This document shows, piece after piece, positions 23,387 through 31,765 of a DNA stretch of 42,072 nt (position 1 is its first letter; the number at the start of each line of letters is the position of its first letter). The notes beneath the pieces are model-generated. The model had not been told where the DNA came from, did not search any database, and was given only the letters and a program-made list of their open reading frames with translations. The DNA comes from Eggerthellales bacterium (GTDB lineage Bacteria; Actinomycetota; Coriobacteriia; Coriobacteriales; Eggerthellaceae). The DNA is taken from positions 1 through 42,072 of the forward strand of contig JAQXTF010000013.1 in the NCBI GenBank assembly GCA_029219345.1, read 5' to 3'. Position numbers and translations under genes: made by a program.

Positions 23387-25267
23387 TTACTGCAGATACG
23401 ATACGAGCGAGCGCTCAACGGGTTTTCGCTTGATGTGCATATTGGCAGCCTTGGCCTCAGACACTTCCAGCTCGCGCTCGTCCAAGATGAGCTTCAGCGC
23501 CCAAGGCGGAACCTCCGGGTCGCTGTAGCCATCGTCCAAGAACACGAACACGGTGTCGTACTTGGGCTGCTTGCGGGGGAACAGGCCCTGGCCGTCGGTG
23601 AAATACACCATGCCGCGCAAGTCGGTGAACTCGCCCTTTTCGCACAGCAGGTTCACGTACTCAAACACAGGGCGGAAGTCGGTGCCGCCAAAACCGCGCA
23701 GCTCCATATCCTTCAGGTAAAGGTCAAGATCATCCAAGGATTCAATCTTCTTGTCGCTTTGAATCTTGGCGTCGCACTGAATAATGTGGATGTTCACCCT
23801 GCTATGGAAGCTCTCAGACTGGCACAAGATGTTGTAGGTCTTGCGCACGAAGGCCTGTACCATTTCGCCCGAGCACGATTCCGACGTGTCAATGGCAATG
23901 ACGAAATCGTGGATGCCGCGGGCGTCCTTGTACTCCAAGGGCTCAATAAGGGGCATGTTGCCGTAGCGTTCCATGCCGAAGGTGTAATAGATGTAGTCGA
24001 ACTCGTCGTCATTCACCATCATGCGCTCACGCAGCACGGCAAAGCGCTTCAGGAAGGCCTCATAGTTCTGCTTCTCGCGGTTCACCGCTTTCAGCTGCGC
24101 AATAAGATTGCCCGTCTCGTCACCGCGCTCGGCGATGGTGGCCTCAATCTCAATCTGCATCTGCTCAGCCAGCTCTTCCCAAGAGGCAGCCAGATCTTCT
24201 TCGGTCATCTCATCGCGTGAAGAGGCTTCAAGCTCCTCGTTCTTCTCAGGGTGATTGACCTCTTCTTCGTACTCGTTGTCGGAGAACCGTTGTTGCTGCT
24301 GGCTGTCATTATCGCCGGCGTTGTTCCCCTGCATGGAGTTGATCATGTCCTGCATTTGCTCGGGGGTCATGCCCTGAGTGGTGTTCAGCTCGCCGCCCTC
24401 GTGCTCTTCCGTTTGCTGGCGGGCCACCGATGCGGCGCCCTTGCCTTCGCTGATGCAATCATCGGCGTACCACAGGCCATGGGAGTCGTGGCGAAACATG
24501 GGAGCCAGAGAGCGCAAGTCGGCGCGGTTGCCCTCATTGGAGAAAAAATGATACAGGCGCTCTGCGGTAATAACGCCTCCCACCTGAGCGCGAATGATTT
24601 TCAGGGCGCGGGAGCAACGACCGTCGTAGTTGCTGGGGAACGTCTCGCCCACCAAATCAATAAGCATGCTTTCAATAGCAATGTCACACGCCACATCCCA
24701 TGGTTCGCGCATAACCGAGTACAGCATGAAGGGGTGGCGGAAAATGCAATGGAACAGGCAGTGAATCACATCGCGCACCACCTCGTTGGGGGAAAGCTTG
24801 AAGCGATCAACCACGTATTCAGGGTCGTAGTACATCTTGATGCCGTCGCTGCACATGCCGAAGATGTCAAAGCTGGGCACCAAGGGCATGCGCCACAAGG
24901 CGCGATCCAGGAAGCGGAAGCGCACCGCTAACGAGGCGCGGGCCTCTTCCAGAATCTCGTTGGCAATGGGACAGCACTTCTCATAACGCTGGCGCTTGCG
25001 CTCCATGCGATCTTCCGTGGTAAGCGACAGCCTCTCATTGACACCCCAGGAATGGCCCAGGCCCATAAGGTCGCGAAGGGCTGCCTGGTCCTGCACGCCC
25101 TCCCCTGCCGTAAAGGTATCCTGATAATCCTGCGCCAGTTGCTGTCGCAGGGCAAGTTGTTCCTGGTGTCTCTTGTATTCCGGCGTGGTGTCCAGGCCGG
25201 CCTTACGACGGGCTTCCTTTTGCTGGAGCAGCACGTCGTGTTCATCGATAGGAGTCAAGTCTTTCAT
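23387..25267 (-). CDS. DUF2201-type protein with metallopeptidase-like and VWA-like domains
   Basis: 626 aa. The N-terminal half carries an H-x3-H stretch (VIHCLFHCIFRHP, His169, His173, His178) like the putative metallopeptidase domain of DUF2201. A low-complexity acidic and Gln-rich linker spans about 285-380. The C-terminal VWA-like domain starts VIAIDTSESCSG with the MIDAS pattern D-T-S-x-S at 460-464. It has no signal peptide. VWA proteins of this kind pair with MoxR ATPases. It begins 11 nt after the LRR gene with an AGGAG site. Its target is unknown. Confidence 0.85.
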   Translation of the reverse strand: MKDLTPIDEHDVLLQQKEARRKAGLDTTPEYKRHQEQLALRQQLAQDYQDTFTAGEGVQDQAALRDLMGLGHSWGVNERLSLTTEDRMERKRQRYEKCCPIANEILEEARASLAVRFRFLDRALWRMPLVPSFDIFGMCSDGIKMYYDPEYVVDRFKLSPNEVVRDVIHCLFHCIFRHPFMLYSVMREPWDVACDIAIESMLIDLVGETFPSNYDGRCSRALKIIRAQVGGVITAERLYHFFSNEGNRADLRSLAPMFRHDSHGLWYADDCISEGKGAASVARQQTEEHEGGELNTTQGMTPEQMQDMINSMQGNNAGDNDSQQQQRFSDNEYEEEVNHPEKNEELEASSRDEMTEEDLAASWEELAEQMQIEIEATIAERGDETGNLIAQLKAVNREKQNYEAFLKRFAVLRERMMVNDDEFDYIYYTFGMERYGNMPLIEPLEYKDARGIHDFVIAIDTSESCSGEMVQAFVRKTYNILCQSESFHSRVNIHIIQCDAKIQSDKKIESLDDLDLYLKDMELRGFGGTDFRPVFEYVNLLCEKGEFTDLRGMVYFTDGQGLFPRKQPKYDTVFVFLDDGYSDPEVPPWALKLILDERELEVSEAKAANMHIKRKPVERSLVSYLQ

Positions 25268-25278
25268 AATGGCATCTC

Positions 25279-27666
25279 CTACAAACTGAAATCGATACCG
25301 CCAAGGGAACCACCCGAAAGACGTTTGCGCAGTTCAAGAAGGCATGCTGTCTTTTGGGCCTCTCCGGCGCCCAGGGAATTGTCAAGTTCGCGCTGCACGT
25401 GGCGCATGTCAATAAAGCCCCACTCGTGAAGCTGCAGCAGCGCTTCAAGGTTGCTTTTCTCGGCAAAGTAGCTCACCACCGCCTGGGCCTTGCGGGTGAA
25501 GGTTCCCTCATACAATTCGCGGCAGCGCTTGCACAGGCGCACCGGGTTTTTCAGGCGCGCGTAAGCGGACTGAGCGAATTCGGGAATGGTGGTGGCGCAA
25601 GAAACCCAGGTGTCGTAGTACTCAAAGTTGAACTTGGTTTTCTTATCGTTGGTTTCGAAAAGCGGCATCATAGAACGATAGCGGCTGGTGTACTCGGGCA
25701 TAATCAGATGTGCCTCACGGGTACCATCCACCTCTTCCGCGAAGGCCAGATGGAGCACATTTACCGTACGTTTGGTGGAAAGAGCGCCTATGCAGATGCT
25801 CTTGATATGGTCATGCAAATACAGCTCGTCCATGCCAATGGAGCCGCAGAAAGACTGGTTGTTCAGCTGGGTCACGGCTTCGGGTATGCGCACAATGTGA
25901 TCGGGACCCAAATACAGCAGCACCGCATCGCCGCCATCTTGCGCGCCACCGCGCTGGCACAGAAGGCCGTTTTCAATATAGAAGTGCTGGTTGGCGGGGT
26001 CCAAATCCAGCGACTCCAGGGGCTCGCCGGCGGCCAAAGAATTATCTCCCTGCACCAGCAAAGCATTTTCACCAATCTCGGTTACGCTGGCAGAGATGCG
26101 CAGGCGCCTCACGGCAGTATCCAAGAAGGCCTTGGCGCCAATGCGGCGAAGAGTGCTGGGCAGCTCGGCGGTATGCAGGCCCTTGCAGCCGCGGAATGCG
26201 TCGTCGCCAATTTCCTCTACGCCTTCTGGCACCGAAATGAATTGCAGAGCGCGATGACGCTTGCAAGCGTTCGGGGCCACCGCGCGGGTTCCCTCGGCAA
26301 TCTGATAGGTCATGATTTGGCCGATAAGCTCCACGAAAGTGCGACCCATATATACACCGCCCCAGCCATCAATGCGCAACTGATTTTGGTTCTCACCAGG
26401 CAAAACACTGGGGAATACCCTTATGGTGCCCTGGGAGATATTCTCCTGCACGGGCGTGCGGTCAAAGGCGCCCTGACCCAACCATTCCAGGCTGTTAGGC
26501 AGCACCGCTTTTTTCACGCCTGAAGAGGAAAACGCCTCTTCGCCCACGGAACGTGCCGAGGCGGGAAGCACGATTTCCGACAGGCTCGCGCAGAAAAAGA
26601 AGGCTTTTTCGCCAATGAATTCCAAGGTTTGGGGCAGCTGGACCAGCTTCAAAGACGTCTTGGCGAAAGCCAAGCGGCCAATGCCCTTCAAGCCTTCCGG
26701 CAAGGTGATGCTGCTCAGACTCTTCATGGAGTCAAAAGCGCGATCGGCAATGTAGCGGCAGCCCTCAGGCACATCGTAATGGCTCACGGGAACTACCAGA
26801 CGCACCAAAACGGTGCCATCCTTGGAAAATACCGCCAAACCATCGGTGGAAAGAGCCTCATTTGCTGGGTCAACAGAGATGCGCTCCAGCTCCTTAAGGC
26901 CAAACTCCGCAAGGTCGAACTCTCGCACCCGCGGGCCAAAGGCAAGCTCCTCAACAGAGGCGCCCATGAAAAGCTTGGCCTCGGCAGAAACCACCGGAGA
27001 ATTCACCGTTACCCGCCCAATGCGATTACAACGGGCAAACACGCCCGAGCCAATCTGCTTCAAATTGGAAGACAGGCGAACACTTTGCAAGCTGGTACAC
27101 TTTTCAAACAGGCGGTGGCCCAGCACCTCAACCGTATCGGGCATAACCACTGCCTCCAGCTCTTCATGTTCGAAAAACAGGCTGGAATCAAGAGCAGTTA
27201 CTTCATTTCCCCTGATGCGATTGGGAATTTCAACAAAATGGCTCGAACCGTCATAGGCCACAATGCGAACGGTTCCGCCCACACGAATAGTGTACGTGAA
27301 CGAATTGAATCGCAATTCAACTTGTTCACGGGCACGTTCTTCAATCATGCGTTGGCGCTCTTCATCAAGGCGCTGGCGCTGCTTGGCAACAGTACGCACC
27401 TCTTCAGGCACGCTCTCATCGTTCATGTTGAAGTTGGGGTCGCTCAGATACTGCTCCGTCATGGCTTCTACATGGTTTAGGCGAAGCGATGCCCGCGGCG
27501 CCTCCGCAGCGGCATCGGAAGGTCTCGAAAAATTACTGTTTTGCAACCATTCCAACATGGCCCATTCATCTTCTTCCTCAACGGAGGGGTTGGGCAGCGC
27601 GGAGTTTCCTTCCCACCGCGCTGCTAACCAAGGAGGAATGTTCTTTCCCCACTGCCCCTGAGTCAT
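25279..27666 (-). CDS. BspA-like leucine-rich-repeat protein, apparently cytoplasmic
   Basis: 795 aa. A short N-terminal region is followed by a charged helix (about residues 85-120, rich in Arg/Glu). Many LRR_5-type repeats follow, of the form I-x-x-x-A-F-x-x-C-x-x-L-x-x-V-x-L-P (examples IADRAFDSMKSLSSITLP, IGDDAFRGCKGLHTAELP). The C-terminal 100 residues contain LCKRC and an ankyrin-like helical stretch. No signal peptide or anchor is present, unlike secreted BspA proteins. The start at 27666 is the first ATG after the MFS stop, 7 nt away; the longer frame would overlap that gene. It is first of the LRR-VWA-MoxR trio. Confidence 0.85.
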   Translation of the reverse strand: MTQGQWGKNIPPWLAARWEGNSALPNPSVEEEDEWAMLEWLQNSNFSRPSDAAAEAPRASLRLNHVEAMTEQYLSDPNFNMNDESVPEEVRTVAKQRQRLDEERQRMIEERAREQVELRFNSFTYTIRVGGTVRIVAYDGSSHFVEIPNRIRGNEVTALDSSLFFEHEELEAVVMPDTVEVLGHRLFEKCTSLQSVRLSSNLKQIGSGVFARCNRIGRVTVNSPVVSAEAKLFMGASVEELAFGPRVREFDLAEFGLKELERISVDPANEALSTDGLAVFSKDGTVLVRLVVPVSHYDVPEGCRYIADRAFDSMKSLSSITLPEGLKGIGRLAFAKTSLKLVQLPQTLEFIGEKAFFFCASLSEIVLPASARSVGEEAFSSSGVKKAVLPNSLEWLGQGAFDRTPVQENISQGTIRVFPSVLPGENQNQLRIDGWGGVYMGRTFVELIGQIMTYQIAEGTRAVAPNACKRHRALQFISVPEGVEEIGDDAFRGCKGLHTAELPSTLRRIGAKAFLDTAVRRLRISASVTEIGENALLVQGDNSLAAGEPLESLDLDPANQHFYIENGLLCQRGGAQDGGDAVLLYLGPDHIVRIPEAVTQLNNQSFCGSIGMDELYLHDHIKSICIGALSTKRTVNVLHLAFAEEVDGTREAHLIMPEYTSRYRSMMPLFETNDKKTKFNFEYYDTWVSCATTIPEFAQSAYARLKNPVRLCKRCRELYEGTFTRKAQAVVSYFAEKSNLEALLQLHEWGFIDMRHVQRELDNSLGAGEAQKTACLLELRKRLSGGSLGGIDFSL

Positions 27667-27673
27667 TTTTGCC

Positions 27674-28882
27674 CTATTCGGCAGCCAGCTCTGCTGCGCG
27701 CTCTGCCTCAAAGTCATGAACCTTGACAAACATAAGCAGCACGGCGGCGGCAATGCAGCAGCCAGCAATCACGTAAGCAGCGACAGTCCAGCCAAAGGCA
27801 TCGGCAACACCACCAATGATGGGGGCGCCCAGCAAAATGCCGGTGTTGAAGCCGATGTTCACAACGCCCATGGCCACACCAGCCAGCTCAGGCTTCTTGC
27901 AGGTCTGAGCGGTCATGGTCCACAGAACGCAGGGGAAACCAGCGTCCACGAAGGGATACACAATGGTGAATGCCAGAATGAAGGTGGGCTGTTCCATGGT
28001 CATACCGAAAACGGAAGCAACGCCATAGCTCACCAGCATCGCAGCGCCGAAAACGCGGCGATTCTTGATCTTGTTCAGCGCGGCGCCAATGACAATAGCG
28101 GCAATAACGCCACCCAGGCTGAAGTAGCCAACCCACATGTTGGCTTCGTCCTCGGCCCAGTTGAAGTTAAAGGCCCAAGCGGTGGCAATCCAGTTCACAA
28201 AGCCAAAGCAGCCAATGCAGAACAGCATGGTGACCAGAGCCATCAGCCAGGTGGAAGCGGAGCTCATGCCTTCCTTCAAAGACACGTCTTCGCTCTCTAC
28301 GTCTGCATAGTTCTCTTCGGGGCGAGGAGTCTTGATGCAAACGATGTAGAACACCAGGGCGATAACGCAGGCAGCCAGACCAAAGATCCACATGCCCTGC
28401 CAGCCGAAGTTAACGGTAACAACGCCGGCAACGAAGAACATGACGGCCTGAGCGCACATCTGATAAGCAGCCCAGATGGACATGGGAAGGCCACGCTTGG
28501 CTTCGGGGAACCACATGGAGATAAGGGAAGGCCCAATAACGCCAATAAGGCCCACGCCAATGCCTTCAACAACGCGGCTTGCCATAAGAACGGGAACAGA
28601 CGCGGTCACAAGGCCCATGATGGAGCCCAAAATGGCGCAAATCAGAGCGATGATGCCGCCCTTCTTAGCACCCAGTTTGTTCAGCACGATAGATGCGGGG
28701 ATGGCCATAACAATGCCAACCAAAGAGAACAGGGAGCTCAGCCAACCAGCAGCGCTCATGTCAATGCTGAAGGCATCCATGAGAACAGTCATGCAAGGAG
28801 CAACCTTGTTCTGAACCAATGCCAGCGAAACGCCGGCGAAAATCGTTGCGATAGCAACAATCCATGCACGTTTAGTATTCAT
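27674..28882 (-). CDS. MFS transporter, paralogue 2
   Basis: 402 aa, 12 helices, CynX/NimT-like branch of the major facilitator superfamily. It is clearly related to the next MFS gene upstream: both share a QNKV segment in helix 1, IPAS followed by KLGAKK, RVxEGxGVGxI, and FPxxKRGLPM. It probably imports or exports an organic anion. The ATG at 28882 is chosen because the hydrophobic first helix follows directly; the ribosome site is weak. It lies 195 nt downstream of paralogue 1 and 7 nt before the LRR gene. The substrate is unknown. Confidence 0.87.
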   Translation of the reverse strand: MNTKRAWIVAIATIFAGVSLALVQNKVAPCMTVLMDAFSIDMSAAGWLSSLFSLVGIVMAIPASIVLNKLGAKKGGIIALICAILGSIMGLVTASVPVLMASRVVEGIGVGLIGVIGPSLISMWFPEAKRGLPMSIWAAYQMCAQAVMFFVAGVVTVNFGWQGMWIFGLAACVIALVFYIVCIKTPRPEENYADVESEDVSLKEGMSSASTWLMALVTMLFCIGCFGFVNWIATAWAFNFNWAEDEANMWVGYFSLGGVIAAIVIGAALNKIKNRRVFGAAMLVSYGVASVFGMTMEQPTFILAFTIVYPFVDAGFPCVLWTMTAQTCKKPELAGVAMGVVNIGFNTGILLGAPIIGGVADAFGWTVAAYVIAGCCIAAAVLLMFVKVHDFEAERAAELAAE

Positions 28883-28904
28883 TCTTCGAACTCTCATTCG
28901 ATCA

Positions 28905-28942
28905 ATTGGCTGCCGACCTCAAGTCACGCGCACGCAGCCAAT
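28905..28942. other. 9-bp inverted repeat in the leader of MFS paralogue 2
   Basis: ATTGGCTGC at 28905-28913 is mirrored at 28934-28942, 20 nt apart, just upstream of the start at 28882. It may be an operator or an mRNA leader hairpin. Confidence 0.4.
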
Positions 28943-28986
28943 CTTGGATAGCTTACGCATGAGCAAAACGCCCATACTCGTGAATT

Positions 28987-29016
28987 GGGCGCACAGGACG
29001 TGAGTCCCATGCGCCC
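28987..29016. other. symmetric stem-loop between the two MFS genes
   Basis: GGGCGCA (28987-28993) and GGAC (28996-28999) pair with GTCC (29004-29007) and TGCGCCC (29010-29016), leaving a 2x2 internal loop and a GTGA tetraloop. There is no T-run, so it is more likely an mRNA processing or stabilising structure than a terminator. Confidence 0.5.
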
Positions 29017-29077
29017 TCAGCACGCTTTTATCAAGCATCGCCTTTAAACGGGCGATATTTCAAAGCAACAATTTTGC

Positions 29078-30295
29078 TTATTCCTCACCAATGTTGTACT
29101 GCTTGACGAAGATAAAGATGATAGCGCCAACAGCAGCAGCGGCAGCCAGGGGAATAGTAGCGGTTGCCCAACCGTAGTTTTCAATGAAGAAACCGGTGAT
29201 CGGGGGGCCCAGCAGAGTACCGATGTTCAGACCAACGTTCAGAATACCGATAGCGGTAGGACCATCTTCCAGCTTCTTAGCAGTGGTAGGTGCCAAGGTC
29301 CAGTAAACCGTGGGGATAACACCTTCCAGGAAGGGGTAAATGATAACGAAGGGGATGAGCATGCCGGGGTCGTCCATGCGGAAGCAGAACCACAGAACAA
29401 TAATGTACAGAGCAAAGCCCAGGGTGCCAACCCAGTGACGCTGCTTGGGACGAATCTTGTTCAGCAGCCAGCCGATGAAGATAACCATGGGGATCTCGAT
29501 GGCGTACAGGATGGAAACGTACAGGTTGGAGGTTTCCATACCGTCGTTGAAGAAGACCTGATCCCAGTACAGGGAAATGTAGGTAGCAAAACCGAAGCAG
29601 CAGAAGGTGAAGATCAAGCCAGCCAGGGTGATCAGCCAAGTAGATGCAGAGCTGAAGCCAGCAGCCAGGTTGAAGTCGCCTTCTTCTTCGCCAATTGCAT
29701 AGTTAGGCTCGTCCTCAGTGCCCGCGGGGTCGCGAACCTTCCAGAGGTACAGAACCAGAACAACAACAGCGAAGATGGTGGTGAACCACCAAACGCCCTG
29801 CCAACCGCCCCAGGCAACCAGGCCAGCGGAGATAAAGAACAGCAGGGTCTGAGAGCACATCATCCAAGAACCCCACAAGCCCATGGGCAAGCCACGCTTC
29901 TCAACGGGGAACCATTCGGAGATGACAGCAGGACCAACAACAGCGATCATGCCTACGCCAACGCCTTCAAGAACGCGGGTGATCATCAGCATGGTCAGGT
30001 CGGTTGCAAATGCGCCGATGGCGGAGCCAGCAGCAGCACATGCCAGAGCAATAACGCCAATCTTCTTAGCGCCCAACTTGCGCATAAGAACAGAGGCAGG
30101 GATGGCGGTAACCATACCCATAATAGTGAAAACAGAGGTCAGCCAGCCAGCATCGGTTTCGCCGATGTTGAAGGCGGTCATGATCTCCAGCATAACCGGC
30201 GGAACCTTGTTCTGAACGTTAGCCAGAGCAAAACCACCGAAGAATGCAATGATGACGATAAGCCAAGCAACAGTTGACTTTTGTTGTTTAGTCAT
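29078..30295 (-). CDS. MFS transporter, paralogue 1
   Basis: 405 aa, 12 helices, same branch as paralogue 2. Helix 1 region reads FALANVQNKVPPVM, then GAKKIGVIALA, RVLEGVGVGMIAVVGPAVISEWFPVEKRGLPMG. The ATG at 30295 follows GGAGGAGGG at good distance, and the longer frame has no site. It is first of the MFS-MFS-LRR-VWA-MoxR series. Similar permeases accompany molybdenum-dependent reductases in gut Coriobacteriia, suggesting it moves the substrate or product of the enzyme at 31766-34108. Confidence 0.87.
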   Translation of the reverse strand: MTKQQKSTVAWLIVIIAFFGGFALANVQNKVPPVMLEIMTAFNIGETDAGWLTSVFTIMGMVTAIPASVLMRKLGAKKIGVIALACAAAGSAIGAFATDLTMLMITRVLEGVGVGMIAVVGPAVISEWFPVEKRGLPMGLWGSWMMCSQTLLFFISAGLVAWGGWQGVWWFTTIFAVVVLVLYLWKVRDPAGTEDEPNYAIGEEEGDFNLAAGFSSASTWLITLAGLIFTFCCFGFATYISLYWDQVFFNDGMETSNLYVSILYAIEIPMVIFIGWLLNKIRPKQRHWVGTLGFALYIIVLWFCFRMDDPGMLIPFVIIYPFLEGVIPTVYWTLAPTTAKKLEDGPTAIGILNVGLNIGTLLGPPITGFFIENYGWATATIPLAAAAAVGAIIFIFVKQYNIGEE

Positions 30296-30477
30296 TGAAC
30301 CCTCCTCCAAAACCATTCAGTTTGTAAAGGGCAACATGTGACTCGCATTAAAGACGCTTTGGCGTATCATGTCCAGGCGCCTCGCGCTGCGACCAATAGC
30401 ACAGCGACCATTCGAATCATGTGATGCCAGAATGAGAGGTGCAGAGGCTTTCCTTCCCCTTTTGAATGAAAACCTCA

Positions 30478-30520
30478 AGCGGCCGGCCTTCCTAGGAAAA
30501 AGGTCGGCCGCTCTTTTTTA
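30478..30520 (+). terminator. plus-strand intrinsic terminator without an upstream plus-strand gene
   Basis: A 13-bp stem with one mismatch (arms 30478-30490 and 30500-30512) is followed on the plus strand by CTTTTTTATTTG. On the minus strand the following bases are TGAGGTTTTC, a poorer tail. The genes on both sides are minus strand, so it may end an unrecognised plus-strand RNA or act weakly on minus-strand readthrough. Confidence 0.65.
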
Positions 30521-30533
30521 TTTGAGCGTTAGA

Positions 30534-30579
30534 CGATAGGCACCAAATCTATCGCCCACTGAGAGCGATAGCTGCTATC
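30534..30579. promoter_or_regulatory. cluster of CGATAG half-sites
   Basis: CGATAG at 30534-30539, CTATCG at 30549-30554, and GATAGC-T-GCTATC at 30567-30579 form two successive inverted pairs. They lie between the zinc-ribbon gene end and the MFS upstream region and could bind a dimeric regulator. The stretch 30296-30696 holds no other gene I can support. Confidence 0.35.
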
Positions 30580-30696
30580 TCCACGCAAAAAGTTGGTTTG
30601 GACGGAGGTCAATCAAACACTTTTCTCGAAAAAACACAGTATATCCCCTCTCAACCGCATGAATTACAACGCAGGAGAACTAGGGCTTACTTACCC

Positions 30697-31056
30697 TTAG
30701 GCTTCAGCGGATTCCTCTTCCGTGGGGAAAAGGTAACCGCACTTTTTGCAATCTGCGCGAGAGCCCAGCACATATTTGCCACAGGAGGGGCATATCTTAA
30801 TACGACCCTTCTTAAGACAGTCCTTGCACAAGGGCTTCTCCAAAGGCGTGCAGAGGAAGCACGCCTTTTTAGATTTTTCGTTTAGATAGGTTCTGTTTGC
30901 ATATTTCGCATGATCAATGGGGGTGCCGCATTTCTTACATACCTCCCATTCGAAGGGGTTATAGCGCCCGCAGACAGGGCACTCAACCGGGTAGTTGATC
31001 GGAGCCTTTTTATGGCAACGGTCACACCAGGGGCTGCATGTACGGCAATTTGGCAT
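30697..31056 (-). CDS. multi-zinc-ribbon protein
   Basis: 119 aa with many paired cysteines: Cys4/Cys7, Cys11/Cys14, then CPVCG, CKKCG, CFLC, CKDC, CPSCG and CKKCG. This fits several zinc ribbons in series. No enzymatic domain is visible. It could bind nucleic acid or protein, or serve as a metal-linked accessory factor. AAGGA lies 9 nt before the ATG. It is 41 nt behind the small zinc-ribbon gene and is the last member of the molybdoenzyme series. Confidence 0.8.
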   Translation of the reverse strand: MPNCRTCSPWCDRCHKKAPINYPVECPVCGRYNPFEWEVCKKCGTPIDHAKYANRTYLNEKSKKACFLCTPLEKPLCKDCLKKGRIKICPSCGKYVLGSRADCKKCGYLFPTEEESAEA

Positions 31057-31097
31057 AGATAATGATCCTTACAATCAAACAGAAGCGTACGAATAAT

Positions 31098-31352
31098 TTA
31101 CGCAGTAGGAGCCTTGGGAGCAGTAGGAGCAGCCGGCTTAGGTGCGCCAGGGCCAGCCATGGGACGAGGTGCGCCAGGTGCGCCAGGAGCGCCTACAGCG
31201 GGAGCGCCTGCAGCGGCACCGGAAGCAGCAGCTTCCCTGGATGCTTCCAGGTCAGCGCCGCACTTCTGGCATACTTCATTATCGGGCTTGTTGAAGCCGC
31301 CGCACTCGATGCACTTCAGTGCGGTAGCAGCATTAGCGGGTCTGTAACACAT
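31098..31352 (-). CDS. small zinc-ribbon protein with Ala/Pro/Gly-rich tail
   Basis: 84 aa. A single zinc ribbon (CIECG ... CQKCG, residues 14-33) is followed by an alanine-rich linker and a disordered tail with repeated GAPGAP and KPAAPTAPKAP. AAAGGAG gives a strong ribosome site. It sits just after the terminator at 31381-31411, so it is expressed by readthrough or from its own promoter. The role is unknown; its place beside the Fe-S subunit suggests an accessory to the molybdoenzyme. Confidence 0.78.
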   Translation of the reverse strand: MCYRPANAATALKCIECGGFNKPDNEVCQKCGADLEASREAAASGAAAGAPAVGAPGAPGAPRPMAGPGAPKPAAPTAPKAPTA

Positions 31353-31380
31353 AACATTCTCCTTTGTGTATTCGAAAAAA

Positions 31381-31411
31381 GATGGTGCCCCACCCCAAGC
31401 GGGGCACCATC
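31381..31411 (-). terminator. strong terminator after the ferredoxin-like subunit
   Basis: Perfect 11-bp stem (31381-31391 and 31401-31411), 9-nt loop, followed on the minus strand by TTTTTTCG. It separates the oxidoreductase genes from the two zinc-ribbon genes. Confidence 0.9.
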
Positions 31412-31421
31412 CGGTAGAAAC

Positions 31422-31763
31422 TTACTGCTCGGGAACGTAGATCCAGGAGCGGGGGGTTTCCTTGGCCATCTCAGCCAGTTCGTCAACGGTGCCGTACTTC
31501 ATGCAGGCAGCCTGGCAGTGATGAACGCAAGTGGGGAGCTTGCCCATTTCAACGCGGTCCTTGCACAGGTCGCAAAGGCTGGTGAAAACGGGGAGCATGG
31601 TGTACTCGAACTTGCCGTTGGGCATCAGACGAGGGCCATCGGTGAAGCAGATAACACCAGGGGTCTCGTGGTTCCAGCCGTGCTCTACCTTGCAAGCGGT
31701 TGCGCAGGAGTAGCAACCGGTGCACCACTGGTAATCAATAAAAAGTCCGTACTTATCAGCCAT
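31422..31763 (-). CDS. two-cluster [4Fe-4S] ferredoxin-like electron-transfer subunit
   Basis: 113 aa, shorter than DmsB/NrfC-type subunits (about 200 aa). The first cluster motif is C14-x2-C17-x2-C20-x3-C24. The second is C64-x2-C67-x11-C79-x3-C83, with an extra Cys87; Cys39 is also free. It appears to carry two clusters rather than four. No signal peptide is seen. It starts 2 nt after the molybdoenzyme stop, its AAAGG site overlapping that stop, so the two proteins should be made together. It likely hands electrons to the molybdenum subunit. Confidence 0.87.
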   Translation of the reverse strand: MADKYGLFIDYQWCTGCYSCATACKVEHGWNHETPGVICFTDGPRLMPNGKFEYTMLPVFTSLCDLCKDRVEMGKLPTCVHHCQAACMKYGTVDELAEMAKETPRSWIYVPEQ

Positions 31764-31765
31764 GA

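Noticed and set aside
21917-24220. 767-codon plus-strand open frame opposite the MoxR and VWA genes
   Set aside because: It spans two convincing minus-strand genes and their gap, has no recognisable domain, and arises from the codon bias of the opposite strand.
27674-30295. Tandem MFS genes as an assembly duplication
   Set aside because: The proteins share motifs but differ through most of their length, so this is an old duplication or paired recruitment.
31130-31230. Pro/Ala/Gly-rich end of the small zinc-ribbon gene as a frameshift artefact
   Set aside because: The frame is continuous from a good ATG and ribosome site through the zinc ribbon to a TAA, and low-complexity tails are common in such proteins.
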